Notes under the pieces: generated by a model
Seen by the model: only the letters and a program-made list of their open reading frames with translations
Told to the model about the DNA's origin: nothing
Databases searched by the model: none
In this document: piece by piece, positions 1 to 5,362 of the stretch
How the letters are laid out: every line of letters starts with the position of its first letter
Position numbering within the stretch: the first letter of the stretch is position 1
Source of the DNA: JBBILO01 sp037444855
GTDB lineage: Bacteria > Patescibacteriota > Microgenomatia > UBA1406 > GWC2-37-13
Length of the DNA stretch: 6,869 bases
Assembly (NCBI GenBank): GCA_037444855.1
Contig: JBBILO010000030.1
Location: 1 to 6,869, forward strand
Reading direction: 5' to 3'
Position numbers and translations under genes: made by a program

Positions 1-276
1 GCTTATAAATATTTAAAAAATGTTTTTGTAAAAAATTATGACCGGCGAGTTTTTTTTGATAATGCGATGATTTTTGCGGTGATTACCAAAAATCGATTAG
101 GTAACCCTCCTAAGGATTGTGTTAATTGGCCTGATGAGGCGGTTAAAATTGCGGCAGCAAAGCATAATGGCGGCGGCGCTAACACTTGTTCATATTACTA
201 TAGCCAAAACGGTGTTTCGGGAGATTATTGTAAAGAGATTTTAGAGTTGTATAAAAAATATAAAAAAGAGATGTAA
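1..276 (+). CDS. C-terminal end of a secreted/cell-wall protein, possibly lytic-transglycosylase-like (5' end outside window)
   Basis: The frame is open from the first base, so this is the last 91 codons of a longer gene, ending in TAA at 274-276. An ATG at 67 lies inside the frame and has no SD, so I do not take it as the start. The readable part has AAAKHNGGGANTC at residues 51-63, then a Tyr-rich stretch and GDYCKEILELY near 74-84. This arrangement resembles the C-terminal part of SLT-type lytic transglycosylases, where a YNGG-like motif is followed by a helix containing Tyr. Three cysteines (40, 63, 77) suggest an exported, disulfide-bonded domain. If so, it would cleave peptidoglycan outside the membrane. 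The catalytic Glu region would lie upstream of the window, so the function is only suggested; a structural or phage-lysozyme-like domain is also possible. The gene stands alone here, followed by a promoter and hairpins. Confidence 0.6.
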   Translation, partial: AYKYLKNVFVKNYDRRVFFDNAMIFAVITKNRLGNPPKDCVNWPDEAVKIAAAKHNGGGANTCSYYYSQNGVSGDYCKEILELYKKYKKEM

Positions 277-326
277 TTTAAATAAAAATTAACTGCCTTT
301 TTAAAAACTATAATTCTAATTTTTCA

Positions 327-354
327 TTGAAAACTCACTTTTTTATAGTATACT
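327..354 (+). promoter_or_regulatory. Sigma-70-type promoter with palindromic -10 region
   Basis: TTGAAA at 327-332 and TATACT at 349-354 are separated by 16 bases, a good sigma-70 match, predicting a start near 360-362. The -10 lies inside a perfect 14-base palindrome, TATAGTATACTATA (344-357), so an opposite-strand -10 or a binding site for a dimeric regulator is possible. No protein gene starts within 480 bases downstream; the transcript would first run into the hairpins at 367-440. Confidence 0.5.
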
Positions 355-366
355 ATAGGAATATAT

Positions 367-409
367 AATCATCTAGCATAATTTTTAAGCTTTGCTAGAG
401 TGATTTTTT
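367..409 (+). terminator. Stem-loop followed by T tract
   Basis: AATCATCTAGCA (367-378) pairs with TGCTAGAGTGATT (393-405), giving 12 bp with one bulged G (400). The T run 404-409 follows directly, the layout of a rho-independent terminator. It could end the gene at 1-276, or end a very short RNA from the promoter at 327-354. The stem is AT-rich, so its strength is uncertain. Confidence 0.45.
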
Positions 410-440
410 CTTGCCTTTGATAAAAATTAAAAAAGGCAAG
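410..440. repeat. Perfect 9-bp hairpin
   Basis: CTTGCCTTT (410-418) is the exact reverse complement of AAAGGCAAG (432-440), with a 13-base AT-rich loop. No T run follows on the plus strand and no usable one on the minus strand, so it does not look like a terminator. It adjoins the stem-loop at 367-409 and begins the chain of hairpins that fills the stretch to 736. Confidence 0.5.
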
Positions 441-600
441 AAGCACCTTAAAAATCGGGTTGAAGATCTTTAACAAAAAAACCCTTCTTTGCTTGGGTTT
501 TGGCGTTGAAGGTCTAAAACCCAAGGGTTCAGGTTACCGGGCAGAAAATACCGCCAGGCAGTGGGTGGCAAAGGCAAAGTCAGCAACCTCCAAAAAAAAT
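441..600. other. Non-coding, hairpin-bearing stretch of unknown role
   Basis: I see no credible protein gene here. The clearest structure is a 10-bp inverted repeat, CTTGGGTTTT (492-501) with AAAACCCAAG (516-525). It overlaps an alternative pairing of AACCCTT (480-486) with AAGGGTT (523-529). TTGAAGATCT (460-469) and TTGAAGGTCT (506-515) are near-identical copies. From 530 to 595 the sequence is more GC-rich, with GGCAAAGGCAAAG as a short internal duplication. A short motif around 541-555 recalls one conserved region of RNase P RNA, but the other conserved parts are missing. Confidence 0.4.
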
Positions 601-620
601 CACCTCCTTTCTTTCCGAAA

Positions 621-725
621 GGTATTCTAACCATAGTGTTTGTAGACTAAACACTGATGTTATTCCCAATCTGATAGGGAATCTTTATTCCCGTGAAAAC
701 GGGAATCCAAAGGTTTTGGAATACC
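621..725 (+). ncRNA. Candidate structured RNA: four-way junction with three hairpins
   Basis: GGTATTC (621-627) pairs with GAATACC (719-725), and AACC (629-632) with GGTT (712-715), closing a multiloop. Inside are three successive hairpins: AGTGTTT/AAACACT (635-641/649-655), ATTCCC/GGGAAT (662-667/677-682) and ATTCCCGT/ACGGGAAT (687-694/699-706) with a GAAA tetraloop. The fold is cloverleaf-like but lacks tRNA landmarks (no TTCG-type arm, no CCA end). The second and third hairpins resemble dispersed ATTCCC..GGGAAT palindromes such as the one at 6268-6287, so part of the fold may be inserted repeats. Base pairing is seen directly; transcription and function are inferred. Confidence 0.4.
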
Positions 726-770
726 AAGTAGGGAGAGATTGGCTTGCACTTTGGAACTAAGAGAATTTGA

Positions 771-825
771 CGCTAGATGCTTGATACTTGAAGCTGGATA
801 ATGAAACTTGAAGTTGGATGCTTAA
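771..825 (+). repeat. Left heptamer array (degenerate NNCTTGA units)
   Basis: Eight consecutive units of a 7-base motif can be read, for example TGCTTGA (778-784), TACTTGA (785-791), AGCTGGA (792-798), AACTTGA (805-811) and AGTTGGA (812-818). The unit at 799-804 has lost one base. The array forms the inner part of the left arm of the IVS-like element and ends 24 bases before the gene's ATG. Confidence 0.65.
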
Positions 826-849
826 AAGAATATTTGATATTATTAAAAT

Positions 850-1210
850 ATGATTAAGTCTTTTCGCGATCTGGAAGTATATCAAGAAAGTTACCAACTG
901 ATGATCTTAATTCATCAAAAGATTAAAGAATTTCCTATTTATGAGAAAATGGACTTGGCTTCAAATACGAAGGGCTTCAAAGTCTATTCCAGCAAATATT
1001 GCTGAAGGTTGGGCTAAAAGAAATCATGAAAAAGAATTTAAAAAACATCTTGATATATCAATAGGATCGGCAAATGAAATGGAAGTACACATAGAAACAG
1101 CAAGAGATCTTGGTTATCTTAATAAAGATTTTGCAGAAGATATTCTTAAAAGATACAATATTTTAGGTAAAAAGTTATTTAAACTAAGGCAAAATTGGAA
1201 AACTTTCTAA
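850..1210 (+). pseudogene. Four-helix-bundle protein (23S rRNA IVS-type), frameshifted
   Basis: The natural start is ATG 850, without an SD: the frame from there reads MIKSFRDLEVYQESYQLM and on to EKMDLAS (residue 38 at 961-963), a typical N-terminus of the four-helix-bundle / S23 IVS-protein family. The match then continues one frame over, from Gln 962-964, as QIRRASKSIPANIAEGWAKR and on to the TAA at 1208-1210. The family usually reads DLASQIRRAS across this point, so two bases (CA) appear deleted at 961-964. Restoring them gives about 120 aa, the usual family length. The unshifted frame hits TGA at 1003, giving a 51-residue fragment; an internal ATG at 941 could give 89 residues lacking helix 1, but no SD supports it. 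Members are all-helical and oligomeric, often encoded inside 23S rRNA insertions or, as the related Avd, beside diversity-generating retroelements. No such retroelement is visible. A sequencing error is the main alternative. Confidence 0.8.
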
Positions 1211-1261
1211 CTTCAAGCATCTAACCTCATAAATCTAGTTTCAAAATTCTAACATCAAGCG
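1206..1261 (-). repeat. Right heptamer array (inverted relative to the left one)
   Basis: Eight contiguous 7-base units, seen on the plus strand as TCTAACT (1206-1212), TCAAGCA (1213-1219), TCTAACC (1220-1226) and so on to TCAAGCG (1255-1261). On the minus strand they read as NNNTWGA-type units matching the left array. Every unit keeps the TC..../....GA edge in exact register. The array begins within the last codons of the four-helix-bundle gene, so the gene end and the repeat overlap. Confidence 0.65.
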
Positions 1262-1498
1262 TCAATTTACTTTTGGTTTCAGAGAGCAAGTCAATCTAAA
1301 AATAGAAAGGAGGTGTGTTGATTTAGACTTAAAAAAAAGGCCGCCATGCCTTTGACAGCTCCGATTTTGGGAGACTCAGTCATAAATTGACCAAGGGATT
1401 TGACTAACCTTGTCCCGTAGTGGAAAAATTCCGCGATCGAAAGATCAAGGAGAGAAAAAGAATCCGTTTTGAAAATAAGAAAAAAGGAGAAAAAAACC

Positions 1499-2080
1499 AT
1501 GTTGTACGTTACCCCCGGCCTTGCGGCCATCCTGACCGTTTTGGCGGTCGTTGTCATCGGCGCGCTCGTCGGTATGCTTGTAGCTTCCCTCCTGGGCACC
1601 ACCGCCGCCGCCAAGTTCAAGCGCATCCTTGGCATTGTTGCCGGTATCGCAGTCACGGTGATCCTCGGCCTACTCGTTTGGGTCTTGATCATCTCATCCG
1701 TGATATTCGGCAACTCTCCTCGCTCAGAGCCTGCTCGTTTCAGTAGCTCCAGTCCTGCCTCTGCACAAGCCTCTGGTTCCTGCGCGGCTTCGCCCGTCAA
1801 CCCCACCGATGGCGAATTCGTTACCCTCACATATGGCAACTACGTTATTGAGGAGTTCGACAACTCATTACCGGTCCCGTTACACAAATTCTTGGCATAT
1901 GATGTTTCCCAAAAAGGACCCATCACGGTAATGGCAACCGCCACTAGTGGCACCCGCGCCTGGCAATGCACGAATTTTGAAAGCGCTTTCAAAGTCGCTT
2001 ATGCATCTGCCGCTGGCTACAAAGCCAAACATCCCACCCATAAGGTCTATGGACCTGACGGAGTCGAGGTCATCAAGTAA
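1499..2080 (+). CDS. Unrecognised two-TM protein with Ser/Ala linker and C-terminal domain, in a GC-rich island
   Basis: ATG 1499 is chosen because GGAG (1486-1489) lies 9 bases upstream; a TTG in frame at 1469 has no comparable site. The 193-residue product has two hydrophobic segments, about 8-32 and 43-70, rich in Gly, Ala and Val and joined by a short loop with K39, K41 and R42. A flexible Ser/Ala/Pro linker follows at about 72-104, then a soluble domain at about 106-193 with aromatic and beta-prone stretches (TLTYGNYVIEEF; WQC at 155-157). Cys95 and Cys157 could pair outside the membrane. I do not recognise a family. Composition is striking: sampled 60-base lines here have 57-62% GC against about 32% in the glycosyltransferase gene downstream, and codons are C-ending (ATC, GCC, CTC). 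This suggests recent transfer, or a contig junction. The 170-base leader has only short hairpins and no promoter with good spacing. Confidence 0.75.
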   Translation: MLYVTPGLAAILTVLAVVVIGALVGMLVASLLGTTAAAKFKRILGIVAGIAVTVILGLLVWVLIISSVIFGNSPRSEPARFSSSSPASAQASGSCAASPVNPTDGEFVTLTYGNYVIEEFDNSLPVPLHKFLAYDVSQKGPITVMATATSGTRAWQCTNFESAFKVAYASAAGYKAKHPTHKVYGPDGVEVIK

Positions 2081-2152
2081 CCTAACCCATCCAATGAAGG
2101 AGAAAGCTTAAGCAGCACAAACGCTTAGGCAGGCCTCCGGACAAAGGGTTAT

Positions 2153-2209
2153 GGCTAGGAAACAGCCTTTTTCGTTTTTCCGCAGCATTTTTCTACTGTT
2201 TCCCAAGCC
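2153..2209 (+). terminator. Terminator-like hairpin with a competing longer stem
   Basis: GGCT (2153-2156) pairs with AGCC (2164-2167), directly followed by TTTTT (2168-2172) and a second T-rich run: a short terminator-like hairpin after the GC-rich gene. The same left arm, GGCTAGGAAACAG (2153-2165), also pairs with CTGTTTCCCAAGCC (2196-2209) through 8 bp plus 4 bp. The two folds exclude each other, as in an attenuator, although a simple pair of overlapping inverted repeats is equally possible. Confidence 0.45.
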
Positions 2210-2225
2210 AATTATCCCCCCCTTT

Positions 2226-2270
2226 GTCTTTTCCTATAATCATCAAGGTTTGGTGATTAGAGGGAAAGAC
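2226..2270 (+). promoter_or_regulatory. Long hairpin containing the SD of the glycosyltransferase gene
   Basis: Bases 2226-2244 pair with 2252-2270: 19 positions, of which 16 are Watson-Crick, two are G-U and one is A-G, with a 7-base loop AAGGTTT. The 3' arm contains the likely SD GAGGG (2260-2264), 7 bases before ATG 2272. In a read-through transcript the ribosome site would therefore be closed. The 5' arm contains TATAAT (2235-2240), a perfect -10 with only a weak -35 (TTATCC, 2212-2217). A transcript from it would start near 2247, lack the 5' arm and leave the SD open. The dyad could instead be an operator in DNA. Confidence 0.5.
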
Positions 2271-2271
2271 T

Positions 2272-3603
2272 ATGATAAATAAATTAATTTCTAAATATAA
2301 CAGTCCAAACACCTTACTGGTGTTCTCTTCATATGCCCTAAAAGATAATGATTTAAAAAAACAAAATGCTTTATCCTGGTATACAAAAGAATTATTATCG
2401 CTTTTTCCAAAAAAACAAAGAATCGTCATTCTAGCAGAAAAGAACTATGGGGAGAATACAGATTTTATTGAGAATAAAAATATTCTAATAATCCCTTCTT
2501 GGCAAAAAAAAGATTTTAACTCATTATTTACTTTAATCAAGTATTTTTCATTATTTAATAAAGCGAAAAAAGTTATGTTTCAATTTGAATTTAATATTTT
2601 TGGTAATCTTTTTGGTCCTATAATAAGCCTTATTTTGTTGTTTTATTTAAAAATAAATAATAAAAAAATTTATTTTCAACTTCATCAAGTTGTTTCAAGC
2701 TTAAAAACGATTAGAAATCAAATAAACATTGGTAATGAAATTTTGCTTAATTTATTTGATAAAGGATTGACATCTTTCTACACAACAATAGGATGGTTAT
2801 CAGAAAAAGTTATTGTTACTGAAAATGTATTAGCAAAGAGATTAACGAAATATATTGATAAAAAAAAGATTGTTGTCTTACCAATTCTAGTTGCTAAAAA
2901 AAAGAGAGTATTCGATAAAAATAATCTAGATAACAAATACAAAAACTTGAAATCAAAAAGAATTATTTTATTTTTTGGTTATTTAAGCTGGTATAAAGGA
3001 ATAGACTGGCTTATAGATGCTTTTTCTAAAATCAGCGAAAAAAATCCAAAAACAATCCTCGTTATTGCTGGTGACAAAAGCCCTACTCTTTCTGGTAAAA
3101 CACATTATGAGAATTTTTATCAAAGACTTAAAAATTCTATGAAAAAGAAAAAGAATATAATCCATACCGGTTTCATAGATAACAACGAATTAAGATACAT
3201 TATAAATAAATCAAGTGTTTTGATTTTTCCTTACAGAGCCTTTATATCTTCATCTGGCCCTCTATCTTGGGCATTGTCTTATAAAAAACCAATTATACTT
3301 TCAAAACAACTTAAAGAATATAAAAAATCACCGGATTTTAAAATGGCGATGGAAAAAAACCAAATTAAGGACGAAGAAATATTCTTTGAACTAAAAACCG
3401 ATTCTTTAATGAATATATTAAATAACATTCAGTTAAAGAAACTTTATGGATTTTCAAAAACTCTTAATAACCTCAGATCTAAAAATAAGATAAAAGATAT
3501 ACTTATCAACACCATCTTAAAAGACAAAGAGACAGGATTTGCTTTTAGGTTAAAATCATCTTTAAAACTTCTTAATTTGGTAAGATTTATGTATGCTAAA
3601 TAA
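2272..3603 (+). CDS. GT4-type glycosyltransferase (GT-B fold)
   Basis: ATG 2272 follows GAGGG at 7 bases. The 443-residue protein shows the C-terminal half of a GT-B enzyme: FFGYLSWYKGIDWLIDAF at about 234-251 (nucleotide-sugar domain entry, as in GT4), IHTGFID near 297-303, and FPYRAFISSSGPLSWALS at about 319-336 before KKPIILS. Enzymes of this group move a sugar from a nucleotide donor to a lipid-linked or glycan acceptor at the inner membrane face. The usual E-x7-E pair of GT4 enzymes is not visible: the first Glu position is taken by Ser in SSSGPL, a variant that occurs in the group. A hydrophobic stretch near 110-130 may touch the membrane. The last 11 bases overlap the next gene, so the two are probably translated together. 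Donor and acceptor cannot be told from sequence. The gene is AT-rich, unlike its upstream neighbour. Confidence 0.85.
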   Translation: MINKLISKYNSPNTLLVFSSYALKDNDLKKQNALSWYTKELLSLFPKKQRIVILAEKNYGENTDFIENKNILIIPSWQKKDFNSLFTLIKYFSLFNKAKKVMFQFEFNIFGNLFGPIISLILLFYLKINNKKIYFQLHQVVSSLKTIRNQINIGNEILLNLFDKGLTSFYTTIGWLSEKVIVTENVLAKRLTKYIDKKKIVVLPILVAKKKRVFDKNNLDNKYKNLKSKRIILFFGYLSWYKGIDWLIDAFSKISEKNPKTILVIAGDKSPTLSGKTHYENFYQRLKNSMKKKKNIIHTGFIDNNELRYIINKSSVLIFPYRAFISSSGPLSWALSYKKPIILSKQLKEYKKSPDFKMAMEKNQIKDEEIFFELKTDSLMNILNNIQLKKLYGFSKTLNNLRSKNKIKDILINTILKDKETGFAFRLKSSLKLLNLVRFMYAK

Positions 3604-5092
3604 AGTATTTAATTTCTTTAAAAAGAATTGTTTAATTTTTTTTGCGTATATAATCTTATTTATTATTTTATCATCAAAAGTATCGAAGTTAAAACTACTT
3701 TTAGATGACAATGTCCATATTTTTCCAGCTTTAATAAAAAATTATAACCAATACATAAAGGATTATTTTTACGGTTATGGTTTTTTTCGTCCGTTAGCTT
3801 TACTCTTTTTCAGTTTTATCTATAATTTTTATATAATTTCTCCTAATTTCTCCCATCTATTTATTTTTTGTATTCACTTTTTAACTGGAATCTTGTTAGC
3901 TAAAGCAATTGAGAATATTTTTGAAAGAAAAATTTCTTATTTGATCTCGCTTTTTTTTATTTCTTTTCCTTTCTTTACAGAACAATATGGATGGTTAGCG
4001 GCATCAAACGCTGTGATAACAAACCTATTCTTAGTAATACAAATATATATTGTCACAAATAAAAATCTACAGATAAAAACAAAACTAAAATTAATTTTTT
4101 TACTTCAATTTATTGGAATAATGTTTTATGAAAGTATATTTTTTACTTTTATACCGATAGCAATAATATTGGCTAACATAGAAAAAGAGTCTCTTTTAAA
4201 AAGAAGTTTCTTTTATAGTTTTATACTTTCAGTTCCATCTTTGGTCTATTATTTTATTCGTAATTTTATATTTCCTGCTCATAATTTAGAAACGATACGG
4301 AATATTGGCTTTTATGAATTTATAAATGGTAAATGGTTGAATTTCTTTACTATTAACCTTCAAAGATTATTTAACGATATTAGTTTTCTTTTTTTAAGCA
4401 AAGGAGCAATAATTTATTTTTGGAATGATACTTTAATGAATGGCATAAACAATTTATTTTCAGAACCACTTTTGATTACTTTATTGGGAATTTTTATCTT
4501 ATTGTTGATATTTTATATAATCAAGGAGAATCAAACAAAGAATTATTCGATTAAATTAATTCTATACCCTCTTTTGTTCTCTATTCTAAGTCTAATACCT
4601 GCTTTATTAGTCAAAACGCCTTCTTTTCCGTTTAGAGTTATAGCTCTACCTCTTTTCTTTTTCACATCAGTTCTATTTATCTTTATATATAAGTTAAGTT
4701 ATAAACTTTCTTATTTTTTAGTTACTATATTCATAATTTTAAATGTAATAATGTCTCAACAAATGCTTATAAAAATGAAAAATCAATCAATTGATGACGC
4801 TAATATGATTAATACCATTGTTTCTTATCTTAACTCCAATCTTAAAGAAAATCAAAAAACTCAGATTGAAATCAATGAAATTCCACATAGTACTCAAACA
4901 GAATTTACATATGGCGAATATCTTGGTAGTTGTTTAACGATAGACTGGTGTATTAATCCATTAATAAATAAATATACGAATAAAGTATCTAAAATATTTA
5001 TTAATAATAATTCTTCTTCTATAAATAATAAAAATAAAATTATCAAATTCAGATATAACAAAATAACTCATCAATTATTACCTTTAAAATAA
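3593..5092 (+). CDS. Multi-TM GT-C-like membrane protein
   Basis: ATG 3593 lies inside the end of the preceding gene (overlap 3593-3603), with no clear SD, so translational coupling is likely. The 499-residue protein has about ten or eleven hydrophobic helices, the first at about 13-29. Directly after it comes LLLDDNVHIFP (35-45), and then FFRPLA (64-69). An acidic pair in the first outer loop followed by an R-P-L motif is typical of GT-C glycosyltransferases, which use polyprenyl-phosphate sugars on the outer face; D38 and D39 are the candidate catalytic residues. Helices end near residue 390, and the last 100 residues or so form a soluble Asn- and Lys-rich tail. With the GT4 gene it forms a two-gene operon, presumably for an envelope glycan or glycoprotein sugar. 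No specific family name can be given. Confidence 0.8.
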   Translation: MLNKVFNFFKKNCLIFFAYIILFIILSSKVSKLKLLLDDNVHIFPALIKNYNQYIKDYFYGYGFFRPLALLFFSFIYNFYIISPNFSHLFIFCIHFLTGILLAKAIENIFERKISYLISLFFISFPFFTEQYGWLAASNAVITNLFLVIQIYIVTNKNLQIKTKLKLIFLLQFIGIMFYESIFFTFIPIAIILANIEKESLLKRSFFYSFILSVPSLVYYFIRNFIFPAHNLETIRNIGFYEFINGKWLNFFTINLQRLFNDISFLFLSKGAIIYFWNDTLMNGINNLFSEPLLITLLGIFILLLIFYIIKENQTKNYSIKLILYPLLFSILSLIPALLVKTPSFPFRVIALPLFFFTSVLFIFIYKLSYKLSYFLVTIFIILNVIMSQQMLIKMKNQSIDDANMINTIVSYLNSNLKENQKTQIEINEIPHSTQTEFTYGEYLGSCLTIDWCINPLINKYTNKVSKIFINNNSSSINNKNKIIKFRYNKITHQLLPLK

Positions 5093-5108
5093 AATAAAAA
5101 AAATATTT

Positions 5109-5139
5109 AAAAAATACCTATATGAAATTGGTATTTTTT
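5109..5139 (+). terminator. Rho-independent terminator after the glycosyltransferase operon
   Basis: AAAAAATACC (5109-5118) pairs exactly with GGTATTTTTT (5130-5139), loop of 11 bases. The stem's own T run serves as the U tract, and on the minus strand the mirror T run would do the same, so it may act in both directions. It starts 17 bases after the TAA of the GT-C-like gene. It also covers the ATG of the gene remnant at 5122. Confidence 0.6.
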
Positions 5140-5296
5140 GCTGTTTTTATTTTATTTGTTTTTAACTATAAATCAGGAAAATATTTATCTGGATGAGATA
5201 AATTTACAAACTAAACTATAAGTCTTTACAATAAAACAGGCGTTTTTTTCTGTTTTCGAGATTAATAAGGCTTTGGTTTTGTTGTTAGTATAGTTA
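5122..5296 (+). pseudogene. Decayed 5' remnant of a paralogue of the terminal membrane-protein gene
   Basis: From ATG 5122 the frame reads a hydrophobic helix and then FNYKSGKYLSG before TGA. The gene at 5928 reads LNYKSGTSLTGWDN at the same place, so the stop falls where its Trp codon TGG stands. Beyond it, nucleotide similarity continues with several stops and small indels. The block around 5232-5257 (GGCGTTTTTTTCTGTTTTCG) resembles 6074-6097, and AAGGCTTTGGTTTTGTTGTT at 5268-5287 resembles AAAGCTTTGGATTGGTTGCT. Similarity fades near 5296. This is therefore a truncated, inactivated copy of the first 65 or so codons of a GT-C-like membrane protein, about 800 bases upstream of the intact relative. 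The intervening gene is the NYN nuclease. Confidence 0.75.
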
Positions 5297-5328
5297 TTTT
5301 TATTTTTAAAAAATATTTATTTCTCTAA

Positions 5329-5356
5329 TTAATCTCTAAACAACCTTTGTTATACT
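5329..5356 (+). promoter_or_regulatory. Promoter for a leaderless transcript of the NYN gene
   Basis: TATACT (5351-5356) is a good -10, with TTAATC (5329-5334) as a weak -35 at 16 bases. The predicted transcription start falls at about 5363, which is the A of the gene's ATG. There is no SD between the -10 and the ATG. Confidence 0.5.
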
Positions 5357-5362
5357 TTTATT

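Larger units (their letters stand above)
737..1297 (+). mobile_element. IVS-like element: four-helix-bundle gene between long inverted arms
   Basis: The plus strand at 737-828 and the reverse complement of 1211-1297 align along most of their length. The outer parts read AGATTGGCTTGC and AGATTGACTTGC; both then carry a TTGACGCT core followed by runs of 7-base units. The gene at 850-1210 fills the loop. This matches the plan of intervening sequences found in 23S rRNA of Leptospira, Coxiella and others: inverted ends forming a long stem around a four-helix-bundle ORF. Here neither flank is rRNA, so the element is stand-alone. Mobility is inferred from architecture; no target duplication was identified. 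Confidence 0.5.
601..1315. repeat. 12-bp inverted repeat (601-612 / 1304-1315) with anti-SD and SD sequence, enclosing the IVS-like element
   Basis: CACCTCCTTTCT (601-612) is the exact reverse complement of AGAAAGGAGGTG (1304-1315). On the plus strand the left copy, extended to 599, gives ATCACCTCCTTTCT, which matches the conserved 3' end of 16S rRNA including the anti-SD. The right copy is a perfect SD but has no reading frame after it: a TTG follows and meets TAG two codons later. The pair encloses the four-way-junction fold, the heptamer arms and the broken four-helix-bundle gene, so these may be the outer ends of one composite element. What lies outside on either side does not resemble rRNA. 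Confidence 0.55.

Noticed and set aside
541..560. Similarity of GGGCAGAAAATACCGCC to a conserved region of RNase P RNA
   Set aside because: The other invariant parts (the GAGGAAAGTCC region and the 3' ACAGAA...GGCTTA region) are absent within a plausible distance on either strand.
535..612. Minus-strand leader peptide behind the AGAAAGGAGGTG at 601-612
   Set aside because: A frame of about 19 codons from TTG exists at workable spacing, but it is short, uses a rare start and ends before any gene. The SD-like sequence is better explained as part of the inverted repeat.
737..1297. Accessory (Avd) gene of a diversity-generating retroelement
   Set aside because: No reverse transcriptase, template repeat or variable repeat is visible; the inverted arms fit an IVS-type element better.
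1304..1328. Perfect SD suggesting a gene start at about 1318
   Set aside because: TTG 1318 is followed by a stop at the second codon; no other start lies within range.
1420..1746. 108-codon plus-strand frame overlapping the start of the GC-rich gene
   Set aside because: It is highly Arg-rich, the usual look of a shifted frame in GC-rich coding DNA, and has no start signal.
1291..1839. 182-codon open frame on the minus strand opposite the GC-rich gene
   Set aside because: It is an antisense shadow: the plus-strand gene has an SD, membrane segments and a clear domain plan, while this frame has low-complexity Arg/Thr/Ala content and no SD.
5194..5196. TGA in place of Trp in the remnant, read as a sign of UGA recoding
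   Set aside because: Further TAA stops and indels follow in the remnant, and the long genes contain no internal TGA, so simple decay explains it.
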